64,000 nt of DNA. Source: Ostrinia nubilalis (lineage: Eukaryota > Arthropoda > Insecta > Lepidoptera > Crambidae). A model generated the notes under the pieces. That model searched no databases. It worked only from the letters and a program-made list of their open reading frames with translations, and was not told the DNA's origin. The first letter of the stretch is position 1. Each line of letters opens with the position of its first letter. The position numbers were made by a program, and so were the translations under genes. Positions 40,571-52,400 of this stretch are shown here, piece by piece. The stretch spans positions 8,700,001 to 8,764,000 of the forward strand of contig NC_087109.1 of NCBI RefSeq assembly GCF_963855985.1. The letters run 5' to 3'.

Positions 40571-43184
40571 TTAAACCACTTTACAAAATAATTTTATGAA
40601 AGAAACTTCTTTTGGTTCACCAACAACCAAGCATTCGACAAATAATTTCTTATTTTGACCACAGAGCACCACGGGGTGGAAACGCCATAGAGTTTGACAG
40701 CTCCATAGAGAGTGAATTTTTTTGACAGTTCCGAGAGGAAGTGACTTTTTTTATAGTTGTCTTTTGTATGCGACAATGGTCTTTTGCGTGTCTGGAATCA
40801 TAGTAAACATTTTCGAATTACAACTTCAACTTTTATTTATAAATTATTTTATTGAATCTATTTGCATTCTATAAATGAAATGATTATTTAAAAGTATATT
40901 AATTCAAAGTCGTAATTTTCACTTTAATCAATTTAGTTCCGTCTCAAGTCTACAACTGTGACATTATTAAAAAAAAAACGTCAAAAATTTTCATCGAAAA
41001 AACGTGTTTTTCTTCAAACAAATTTTATCTAATTAAAATCAATAATTTCACAATCAATAACAATAAGAACTACATGTGCATGGATTGCCAGTTGGATTGA
41101 TGTTTGTTTTAAGAAGAAATTTCTCTCAAGTAAGATATCCACTCGAGAAAGGTTATTGCAGCTTGCAGCAACCTCATGTTTTATCAAGTATTGAACCACA
41201 CAAAGGATTAAATCTTCATTACAATATCATTCATAACTCCATTTAAATCAATGGAAACTAAATATGGATCGTTTCATGGAGTAACAACATACTTTGGAGT
41301 TTGGACCCAAAATACAATACACGTAGGTACATTGCAGGCATAGATTGCAGGACACAGTGAATGATACGTGTTTTATACAGTGAATCTAAGTACCTATTTG
41401 TTTCAGGTTAATATCGAACTTATAAGGTGTTAAGCTGCAATTACAATAAAAGTGCTTGCTATGGAATCACCGGTGCTGATCATTATTGTCAACTGTTACT
41501 TAAAATCCAGATGAACCAACCTTTACTTCCTATTCAAATAAGTTTAGAAGAAACCTATATAAGCAATAAAACCAGACCAAGAATGCTTGATTACAAACGA
41601 TGAACTCATTTCATTTGCAAGTTATGCCATGACATAAATGCATTAAATTAGGAAGATTTGTATTAGATGAATTACCCAGATAACAATTAAAACAACTTCT
41701 CTTGATAAGAACATTTGGTAAGTACCTTTAAAATTTAAAACACCCTCAAAATGATTCTAACCCTATCCTCTGACGCTTTTCGACTAGGATCAAATAAAAG
41801 TTAATTATTTAATTACAGATTGGTGGAATCCAGATTCTGTGAATGTACATGTAATTGATTGACAAGTACACATTTGACAAGGTAAATTAATTTTATTTAA
41901 CAAAGTAGTGCAAATCTAGAAACAAAACAGACAGTAAGTAGGTATGGTAGATAAGACAGATCACTTGTTCATCTGCTGTACTCTTTTATAATATTAGTGT
42001 AGAATGTAGATGATGTATGAGATTACAGTCTTACGGTGACATGTGCATCTTTTTGCTCTAAATTTACAAATATTTCATATATTTTACAGGTGGTGAGAAA
42101 CGTGTAGATCTGGCCTGCTTACAGTGGCTATTGGATTGGACAGAACCAAAGTGAGAGTGAACGTGTGAATTTATGGAGAACATTAAAAACTATTTTACTA
42201 TAAGTCATAACGCAACTTATTTTGTATGAGTTACATACAAATGTCAAGCCGTGAGTACATTATGTAAAAACTAAAACAATGTACTGTAATCACAACAGTA
42301 ACTGTAATCTTTTAAAATCCAATAGTTTTAATGCTTATTGATTTTCGTAAACAAAATATTTCATGTTATATTTCATCAATAAAGTTTCATTTGATACTTC
42401 AATAGTTTTATTTTTAACCGCAATACATAAAAAGGAACGGATCATAAAAAAGTATGACAGGTATATTTCGACGGTCCCTACGTATAAAAACGTATCTGAA
42501 AACGGCCAATTTTACAGGAGAGCGGTTTGAAGGTTTAAACATGTGTAGCTCGCGTTCTATTTATCATACATTGATGAAATTTGGTATAATAGTTTTATAT
42601 GAGGTATATTTTATAAAACATGAAGAATTATCGAAAAATAATCACAATAAGTGTATTATTTGTCATTTACTCACTTATGCAACGGAAAGTTTCTAATTAC
42701 AAATGACGTAAGTGGTACTTACTAACTTTTACGTCGGAGTAATATATTTGTTTAAATTATTAACTGCCACATAAGTAATTGTACACGGGAAAAAACTTCA
42801 GCTACTACTGACCGTAACTCTCACTCTAGGCCCATAGTCCTGCTCGACGAGGCATAACAGCGTCCCGCCTCGTTTCCCAGATAGTTGCATTTTGGAGGCA
42901 CTCAATACCTTAAGATTCTTCCTTATCTAAGGGGTCTTTTGACTGAAGAATACTTGTAGAACCGGTAAATTTTCTTTGTCAATAGTGCCGGCCAGGTTTG
43001 ACAGCATGGCATCGAGTCCGAAGATCCACGTGACTCTTTTTTGAGTTCGATCTTGTGGAACATTGAATACAACTGGGTACTAAATGGAACCCTTTTCAAG
43101 GGCATGGATATTTCAAGGTATCATCTATCATGCAGATAGTTTCATCATTACAAGAATATCCTCATAAATAAATAAATAACTTTC

Positions 43185-44330
43185 ACAGCGAGGCGGCTTG
43201 CCTGGGCGCCACAGACGGCATTATGGTGGCCCTAGGCCAGGGACCACATAAATTTAAAGGCATCCCTGACACCTTCACCTGACGCCCACACCACTGTCAA
43301 AACTAAGGCCCAGGTGAAATATCTAAGAGTTATCCTGTTAATCACCAGTGGCGCCAAGTAGTGAGCGCAAATTAATACGGTGACCTTAACTGTATATAAC
43401 CAGTGGCAGCTCGCACTTTTTCCAATCCGTCGCCGTGCGAATGGAAGACAGCTTGCTTTTTCGTGGCTGCTTCCCTAATTTGGAGGTCCGAAAACTCTAT
43501 GTCGGAAGGCTATGGAGAAAGGCCGGGAGCTCTATACTGGTACCCTCAAAAGCATGATTCTGTCCCATCTAAGGCATCACCCTCATAGGGAAGGGTAACG
43601 CTGCCCATCTTCTAAGATCTTAACAGGCCCAGAAAGTCTACAGGGCTACATCGTCGGCTTTAACGCAGCGTGAAGAACGAGGTGAAAGCTCCGCCATAGG
43701 AGGACAGAGAGGCCGTTTGACGTGAGACTCGCTAGACTGTGCTGTAGTCTAATAGTTGATAAACCACCTCGCCGTGGGCCGTGGCTAAGTTGGGTCGCCG
43801 AACCTTATTCGCACTCGTGCTGAAGTTTAAGGTTGCTCTAGCGATCGCACCATGACTGGGCACGGATCCTTCGAGCCCTACCTGTATTGCGGTGGCTAGG
43901 AGCATACGACACACCATATTCTTGCGGGATAGCATAGTCAAAGCTATGTGGACGGTAACAAAAGTTGGGTGGTAATGAAGCACCTCTATCTGAGAAGACA
44001 AGGTGCCGCAAGAAGCTGCAGTATGATAGCGCGACTACGAACCAAGTGCGGGTGCATTTGAATTCGCTCCAGGGAAGGTGACAGTATGATTGCCTCCTAT
44101 CTTCCTTCCTCGGTAATGGCCAGCGTAACGGGGGCGTGTGGCCGCACCGGAGGCATTGCATAGATAGGCCACCACCACCGTCTGCTGATGGTGAGTGTGT
44201 GTACGGAAAAGCTGTGTACTTCCAGTTGCTCTCGTCCCAACTGTCGCCGTGTAGGTGGGAGATCTTTGTCCGGAATCTCAAAGTTAGCACTTATAGCGAG
44301 TGACGGGGCACCAGGGTATTTTTAGTGGGT
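43185..44330. mobile_element. GC-richer block, probably a decayed transposable element
   Basis: It differs in composition from the AT-rich surroundings, is bounded by ATAAATAAATAA-like tracts on both sides (43165-43185 and 44475-44495), and has only broken frames on both strands. No protein motif recognised, so the class is open. Confidence 0.35.
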
Positions 44331-45497
44331 ATACCTCATCCTTCTGACGGGTGTATGTTTGCAATATCATGTAAGCATTATCATGTAAGGTAGTAGATTC
44401 TAAATGCAGTTAATTTAAACTTTTGTTTGTAAGTGTTACCTGCTTATCTTTATTTCTGAATGCCCTAATATGCTTAATAAATAAATAAAATAAATTTTAC
44501 GACTTTTTACTTGTATCTTGTATTATAAAGTAGCATAGGAGAAGAACTTGGTTGCGTTGAGTCTAATTAATGACCTAGATACTTCAGTCGTGTTGTATAT
44601 CATATTTTATATTGTTTTGTCTTCACTTTTATGTCCACCAGATATTGCTAAAATACAATTTCTCGGCGTACAACACCGTTACTGGCACTAACTTACAGAC
44701 ATAAAACAAACTTTTCCAAAGTAAAACATTTATAGTGGCAGTTACGGCTAGAAGATACTTGAATTTTCCGACGTAAAAATAAGTAAGTGCCACCTACTTA
44801 TAATAGTAACTTTAATTGTCCCGAGTAAAAGAACGCAACTACCTTATGCCTACAGTTAACTGATTAATTTGCCGTTGGTATAATGTTGAGTGAAATAAAT
44901 TAAGTCAGAAACCATAATAATACCTATTTCCTTCATAAATTACGTATCAATTTACTCGATCTGCGCGAATGAAAGTGGCAGTTGCGGGGCTGGGCGCGCG
45001 GAGTAAGGCGTGCGGTCCAACGTAAAATTTCTTAACTCCCAGTAATGCAATTTTACTGCGGAAATCGTTCTAATTTTGTAGTTGCGGGATTTGTTTTTTG
45101 ACGTTTTAAGGTTCAATTTAAATAAAAACTGTATGTTTTTTTAACTGAGTCGAAACTGTTGGGTGCTCTGAAGGTTTTGCAAACAAAAACGGCAAATCAC
45201 GGAACTGGTAGATACTGAATTATACGTAGGGACCGTCGATTTAATCTGTGGGCGGCAGACGCCATATTGTATTCAGCGCCACCTACTGGACAATCTAGCT
45301 CGGTACCAGTTTGTTTATCGTTTAACCAATACTAGGGCCGTTTCCTATCTGTCTTTAGACATACTCTCTAATCTGTGCAGAGCACGAAATATTTTGACAT
45401 TGACATTAGTGTTAGTGTAGTGATGTAGATAGGTAGGTAAACGTAACTTAAGTTATCGATTATTAGAAGAGGTTAAAAAATGCGAATTTATATTTAA

Positions 45498-45716
45498 CTA
45501 GCTTTCCGCCCGCGGCTTCGCGCGCGTGTACTACATTATCTACATATTTTAAGGAACCCTATTTTTTTCCAAAATAAAATTTAGCCTATGTTACTCGTGG
45601 ATAATGTAGCTTTCGAATGGTGAAAGATTTTTTAAAAACGGTCCAGTAGTTTTTGAGCCTATTCATTACAACCAAACAAACAAACAAAGTTTTCCTCTTT
45701 ATAATATTAGTGTAGA
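45498..45716 (+). mobile_element. Lepidopteran short interspersed repeat (GCTTTCCGCCCGCGG family)
   Basis: Starts AACTAGCTTTCCGCCCGCGG and ends TTATAATATTAGTGTAGAT, with CCAGTAGTTTTTGAGCC and AACCAAACAAACAAACAAAG between. An inverted copy lies at 50530-50755 and fragments at 7085-7260 and 56868-56952. Confidence 0.8.
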
Positions 45717-46702
45717 TTAAATATGCAATATTCATCTGTGGGTCATTTCAAAAAAATTGCATTTTGCATTTTGTCTAGGGGATTTAGGCTTAATAACAAA
45801 AAAACCTACTCGTAACCGTAACACAAGCATATTTAGCTTACCGCAGGGTATTTCAAGAAAAAAAAAGCAGAATTATATCCATAGGAGATTTTAATCTCAC
45901 ACGCATTAAACAACGTGCTCCTTTTGATTTCCTGGAATTCTAGGATATTAATAAATAAGACAACTTCAAATCGATTTTTTTTTTGTTTGAAAAAATATTT
46001 CATACAAAATAATTCGCCATAGTTAAATAACCGTGTAAAAACACTGACGTAAAAAATATCAATATCATATTATTTTTACTGAAATAAAATGATGTACATA
46101 CATACAAAAAGATAAGATTACTGGATGATAATTCAAAACTCTTAAGATTGATGATATTTTGGAAAATGTACTTACGACATTTAAAAAATTAACAGGAAAA
46201 CAAAATGGAGCACGTTGTATTATTATCGTTTTTTTGGACTGTCTCAATTTATCGATAATGAAACAATCGCAATCATATCACTAATTTGTCACTAGACAAA
46301 TTAAAAAACATATCACTATTATTTTACCGTTTTACCATCCAATTTATTTTTTAGGTATATTTTTACGATATAATTATTGCACCAATTAAATGCAACCTTG
46401 CAACGAATTACAATGTCATTTGTGATTTCAATTCGTCAATACTAATAATCACGGTGCAGTTTAAAATAGTTTTGATAGATTAATATTAATTTTGACAGCC
46501 TTTAAAATAGACACACATGATCGCAAAATAATTTGTGCTGGCTGTTTGTCAGTTCTTGCCAAAAATAAACTAATTTTCTTATCGCATTTAGCACAACAGC
46601 AACGTTCCTGATAATCTTTGAAAGATTCGAGATTCGAGTTATCAGCTCCCGAGTTGTTCATTGAAATTGGCTCTCAAAAATCAATATCGTAATAACATAA
46701 AT

Positions 46703-46856
46703 ATGGAAGTTTCTCTACGCTCTTTGCGATTGATCAACCGGCTTTTTCGAAAACCTATTGGAATAACTCGAAGATACAAGAGCGTGAACTATGCAGCTGT
46801 AAAAGAAGATGTGAACACCGATTTGCTGAATTCATTCAACCGAGACACCAAGGATG
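46703..46856 (+). CDS. ACSF3: ACSF3 exon 1 (mitochondrial targeting region)
   Basis: 51 codons plus one base: [20 protein letters not shown], then [10 protein letters not shown] and an acidic [14 protein letters not shown]. Basic and hydroxylated residues alternate as in matrix presequences. The donor is GATG|GTGGGT. Confidence 0.85.
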
Positions 46857-49427
46857 GTGGGTGATGTAACTTATTTTAAGTTGACATAACCTTTAGCCAA
46901 ATTCAACCTTGAAAAAGTGATATGTAATAGGACTATGTATTTAATTATTATCAATAATGTATTTGGCGTTAGACCTTGCTATTGAAGATCTTAAAACTGA
47001 CCAATGACCAATAATATTAATGCATAAGTGTTTTTGATAATAATTGTTCTTATCTTCACTCCAATAGCAATAAATAAGTGCTTATTTCCTTATCATATCA
47101 AGTATGTATGAACATAATAAAGACAATAATATTTATAGTCTTTATGTGACTGCATAATTTCGCTTTTCATGTTGAAAATTGTGAAATTCTATTTTTTAAG
47201 CTTCTCCTCAATTTTTGTTTTGGTATCCAACAGGAAAAAATATTTACAACAGCACACCAGACTAATTTTTGTTGCAAATTCGCCTCTATTACAACTAAGG
47301 CGGTTATCACACTGCTCCGCCACGGAGCGCGTGATTTCATATAAAAAAACCCGCGCGCGGACGCGTTGTCAGTGTGTTGTGGCGCGCGTGTTTTCTATAC
47401 AAACTGAGGTACTTGCATACAATGATTAAATCTGTCGTCCCGCGCTCCGCGGCGGAGTGCGGCGCAGTGTGATAACCGCCTAAATAAGAGACCTCAGTGC
47501 TAGCTTCAAGTGCTGTCTGTATTTGTGCAATAATTTCACTGCTACGAGGAAAGACTAATAAATTGATGCATAAGATGAAATGTTACCTGCTTTATAGTGA
47601 AAAATTTATTCAAAGCTCCTTTTTATTGGATTACTATATGTGGCCCTGACTTCATATTTTATGCTTGAAAATAATTTTACCTGTTTTATAGTCAAAATTT
47701 TATTTAAAACTCCTTTTTATTGGATGACTAGCTGTGCTCATGACTTTGTATGCTCGAAAATAGTTTGATTAATATTTTCCGTTTTTGCTAAATTTTCTTT
47801 ACTGCTCCACCCCTTTTGGATGTAGAGTGATATTATAATCTAAAGATTTCCTCGATGGGCTATCCAACTGTACTGCAGTTTCTGAGATTAGTGTGTTCAA
47901 GCAAATTCAGCTTAAGATTCAAATTACTACTAAATAAAATACTATTATTTTCAGGCGGTGCGGTACCAGTGTTCCGACGAGCTCTCCTGTTTCCAACTCG
48001 TGTTGCGTTACAAGACGAGGTGGGCATCTACACTTACGCAGGATTGCACCAGGCAGCCACATCCCTCAGCAATGAGATTGCCGCACAACTCGGTAAGAAT
48101 TATGTAAAATATGGCTTCTGAAGATTTGTACTATCTCTAAATGTTATCATGATAATACATACTACATCAATCAAGATAATTTGCATCTATGTCATAAACA
48201 TAGATATTATTATGTTGCAAATTCCAACTGAAAGTCAACATAAACTCTTGAATGATGGGAATACCAAAGGTAAATAAAAAAAATATTATTGGACCCAATT
48301 TTACTTGGGTTTGTTCATGACTGGGCAAGTGGGCATACTGAATACTATTAATATGATTGTATTGTATTATTTATTAATGACTTTTCTTCAACAGTTGGGG
48401 AGTCAGAGCGTACGATTGCGTACATGTGCAACAATGATGCGTCACACGTCATCGTCCAGTGGGCCATATGGATGACAGGAAATATTGGTATGTCAAATTG
48501 ACCGTCTAAAACTCTAAACTGTTTACACTAACGCCCGAATTCGCAAACATTACTATGAGGTCTTACAGTGCGCGTGGACGCACAGGGTGACACACGAACC
48601 AATCACAGAGCTCTATTCAACGCTGTGCGTTCGATTTACTGCTTCACTTAAGCAAGCATCGTTGTTGAATACGGGTGTCAGGCTAAACCACCCAAGAGCA
48701 GTATTTTTGTATTTGTATATCAATTTCCAAACAATTACAGCTGTTTATATCGAAATCTGTATTCAACGGGTGCGTGACAGTTTATATAAGTTTATATGAT
48801 ATAAATTCATTTCAATAACGTTCATATTGTATAATAAACGTATGTTATAATAACACTTGATATAATTTTTTAACATATAATGTTTACTTCATATAATAAA
48901 TCATTTCTAATAATGTCATTTCAGATACCAATCAAAACGCATAAAGACATTTGATATAAACCTTACTTATTCTAAGACTCATTTGATGTAATTTTGTTTG
49001 ATATAAATAATATTTCATATAACCATTACATAAAATAAATATTATTTGTTATAACGACTATTTGGTATACTCTTTAATTGATATAATTTCTGATAGATAT
49101 AACTTTTAGTATGTTCTTCTTTAACTTGACTTATAAATGACTTTAGTGACAAAAACGAATCGCCGTAAAACCGACTCCACGTAGTCTTGTCTGCCCTACC
49201 CCTAGAGTGTAATTTAGAAGCGCGTAGGCACGGAGGGGCGAGGCGGCCCGCGGGCTGAGGAGCAGGTGGCGAAAGCCATCTGCGACGATTAGCACGCGAG
49301 GGACCGCCAGAGCCCCGAAGTGCCGGAGCCGTGACAGAAGTCTCAAGGTTTTAGTCAAATTTGCATGCTGCATGCCTGCTTGCTTGCTTGCCTGCTTGCT
49401 TGCTTGCTTGCCTGCTTGCTTGCTTGC

Positions 49428-49459
<32 letters not shown>

Positions 49460-52400
49460 CTGCTTGCTTGCTTGCTAGCTTGCTTGCCTGCTTGCTTGCC
49501 TGCATGCTAGCTTGCTTGCTCGCTTGCTTGCTTGCTCGTTTGCTTGCTTGCTTGCTGCATGCAATGCTTATTATAACAATTATTATTGTTATATGATTTA
49601 AGTTTTATAGGAAAAGAATTTTATCTCATTTGATTGTTCGACACTTTATTTTTATATGATTTGAATGTTATTTGTTTTAAATTTTATACATTGTAAGTTT
49701 TATAGAAAATATTCATTATATCAAACCATTTTATATCAGTTAAAAGTTATTTGTCTTAAAATTATTCGTTTTAAAATTATATTATTCGTTTATTATAGTA
49801 AATAATTATTATATTAAATGATTTTATATAATTTGATGTTATATCCTCTAAGTATTATATGATATGTAGTTATATCATACATTACACACCCGTATTCAAC
49901 ATGTGATTTGCCTTTCATATTCTTTAAAATTTTATTTATTTACTTCCCCAGCTGTACCTTTAACGCCAATCCACCCGCCAGCCATGCTCAAATACTACCT
50001 AGGCGATTCCGGTGCCAGCCTAGCTATCTGCACCCCAGAATACGAAAAACTACTCCGTCCCATAACCCTGGAACTGTCTAAACCTTTGCTGATCACTGGC
50101 AAAGACAAGGAAATAACAGCGCAGCTGTACCAACCGAATAGCGCGTTTCTAAAGTCCAAATCAGAGGATACGTTGATCGATGTGGGCAAGACGAACGCTT
50201 GGTACGGGAGCGCTGATGCTTTCATTATTTATACAAGTGGTAAGAATGGCTTTTTTTGTGTAGATCATCATAGCTTTAAAGAATATCGATACTTTTAGTT
50301 TTTTTTTCCTTTATGGTAATTAGTACTTAATTTGGTATGGTATTTCTAACACTTTTGTCGCATGCGACGTGCTAATTTTATTGTCACGTTCAAAACTGTT
50401 AAAGTATTCCATAGCACATTAATATTCGATACAGAAGTAAGGTCTGTTACTGATAAACTGATATCAATATTTGATTATCAACATCAACGCCGCTTCCATG
50501 GCAATGACAATCCTCTTTTGAAAGTCAATATCTACACTAATATTCTATAGAGGAAAACTTTGTTTGTTTGTTTGGTTGTAATGAATAGGCTCAAAAACTA
50601 CTGGACCGTTTTTAAAAATTATTTCACCATTCGAAAGCTACATTAACCATGAGTAACATAGGCTATATTTTATTTTGGAAAAAAAATAGGGTTCCGTAAA
50701 ATATTTGGGATTTTCGGAGTCCACGCGGGCGAAGCCGCTGGCGGAAAGCTAGTTTATAATATAATATATTGCAGGTACAACAAGCAAGCCCAAAGGCGTG
50801 GTGTGGACTCACAGCATGCTAGCAACACAGATAGCCTCGTTACACTCCGCCTGGCAATACTCCGGCGATGACGTAGTATTACATTCGCTGCCATTACATC
50901 ACATACACGGACAACTAAACTCTCTAAACGCGTCATTAGCTGCAGGAGCAAGGTAAGGACATATGGAATTATTTATCCCTTTCACTCGTAGCAGCAGCCC
51001 CAATTGGATGATAGAGACAGGTAGCCTCGCTCATCTCCGCCTGGCAATACTCCGGCGATGACGAAGTATTACATACATGGACAGCTCAACTCTTTAAACC
51101 AGTGGTTCTTAACCGGTGGTCCGCGAACCACTGGTGGTCGCTGGAGGCATTCCAAGTGGTCCACAAAGTGCACTTGCACACCTTGGTCAAAACCACTTTT
51201 TTAACAGATTTTTGCAGTCATACTGGTTTTGACCGATTATGAAGTGGTCCCTGACAAGATAGAAATTTGGTAATGTGGTCCCTCATGACTTAAAGGTTAA
51301 GAACCACTGCTTTAAACGCACCATTAGCTGCAGGAGCTAGGTGAGTGAGGCTGAGACTACCTCGGATCTATCTGTCTCTTTCACCCGTAGTAGCAGGCCC
51401 AATTGGATGAGAGAGACAGCATGCTCCGTAATATCCCGGCGAAGACGTAGTATTACATTCTTTGCCACTGCATCACATACATGGACAACTTAACTCTTTA
51501 AACGCCTCTCTGGCAGCTGGAGCCAGGTATGTGGAGCTAATTATTTTATGTATATCTTTTTCACTCATGCCAGCAGCTCTAACAACTTAGTGAGACAGAT
51601 ATATTACCTCTTGTAATAGTACTCTGGCGTGGTATTACAATAGCAGCAGCAGCCTGACTTTGAACGCATCTCTGTTAAAATTCCAGCCCTAGTGTTAGAT
51701 AAGACCATGTTGAACTTATTTCTCGTTTTCACTGAGTCAATAGCCCAATGATTCCCTTTGTTTTAAACATTTTTAGCTAACTAAATTCACTTGCCTACTG
51801 CTTTTTTTTTATTTCAAAACAAAAGTATTATTATTATTGGTTTTTGGGCCTTCATTTCTCGACCAGATTTGATCTATTGTGGCAGCCCTTGTGTTTAGAG
51901 TTCACTGCTTAGTCCCGTTGAGTCTATAAATTTCCAGATTCTTTGGAGCGTGATATCTGCTATCTCATCCGGTTGCATGATGTGTCGCTCGAGATGGATA
52001 AAAACCGAACTAGGTTATCACGGCTAAAATTTGTCTTGGAATTATTGATTGACTACCCAATGGACGTTATCATTTATCTTGCAGAATCCGTATGCTACCT
52101 CAATTCGTATCTCACAACGTGTGGGCTCGCCTACTCGGCATGGGCGAGCGCGAAGAAGCCAAAGTGACTGTATTCCACGGCGTGCCGGCAATGTACGCAC
52201 GCCTGCTCGCCGACCACGAGCGAATGTTCGCGGCCGCGCGCACGGCTGACTATGTTCGCCACACGCTCGCGGCGCGCATGCGACTTATGTGCGCTGGTTC
52301 AGCGCCGCTGCCTGATACACTGGCCAATAAATGGGAAGAGGTCAGTATAGTTATTTATTTTCTTTTACATGAGCGTATTTGAAAGGCGATTATCACACTG

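Larger units (their letters stand above)
40571..46702. other. Intergenic region between divergent MED25 and ACSF3
   Basis: About 6.1 kb, AT-rich, no supported gene. The two start codons face away from each other, so both promoters should lie here, but I see no decisive TATA or initiator element. It contains the repeat-like block 43185-44330, a SINE copy (45498-45716) and long AT tracts. Confidence 0.6.

Noticed and set aside
42454..42696. 80-codon plus-strand frame (MTGIFRRSLRIK...)
   Set aside because: No family resemblance, AT-rich context, no supporting splice sites.
43403..44290. Overlapping frames on both strands as a possible gene between MED25 and ACSF3
   Set aside because: No recognised motif, no splice-consistent extension, and the block looks like a decayed mobile element.
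49143..49596. Open frames rich in Lys/Gln/Ala/Ser or Leu/Ala/Cys
   Set aside because: Products of the TGCT microsatellite on the two strands.
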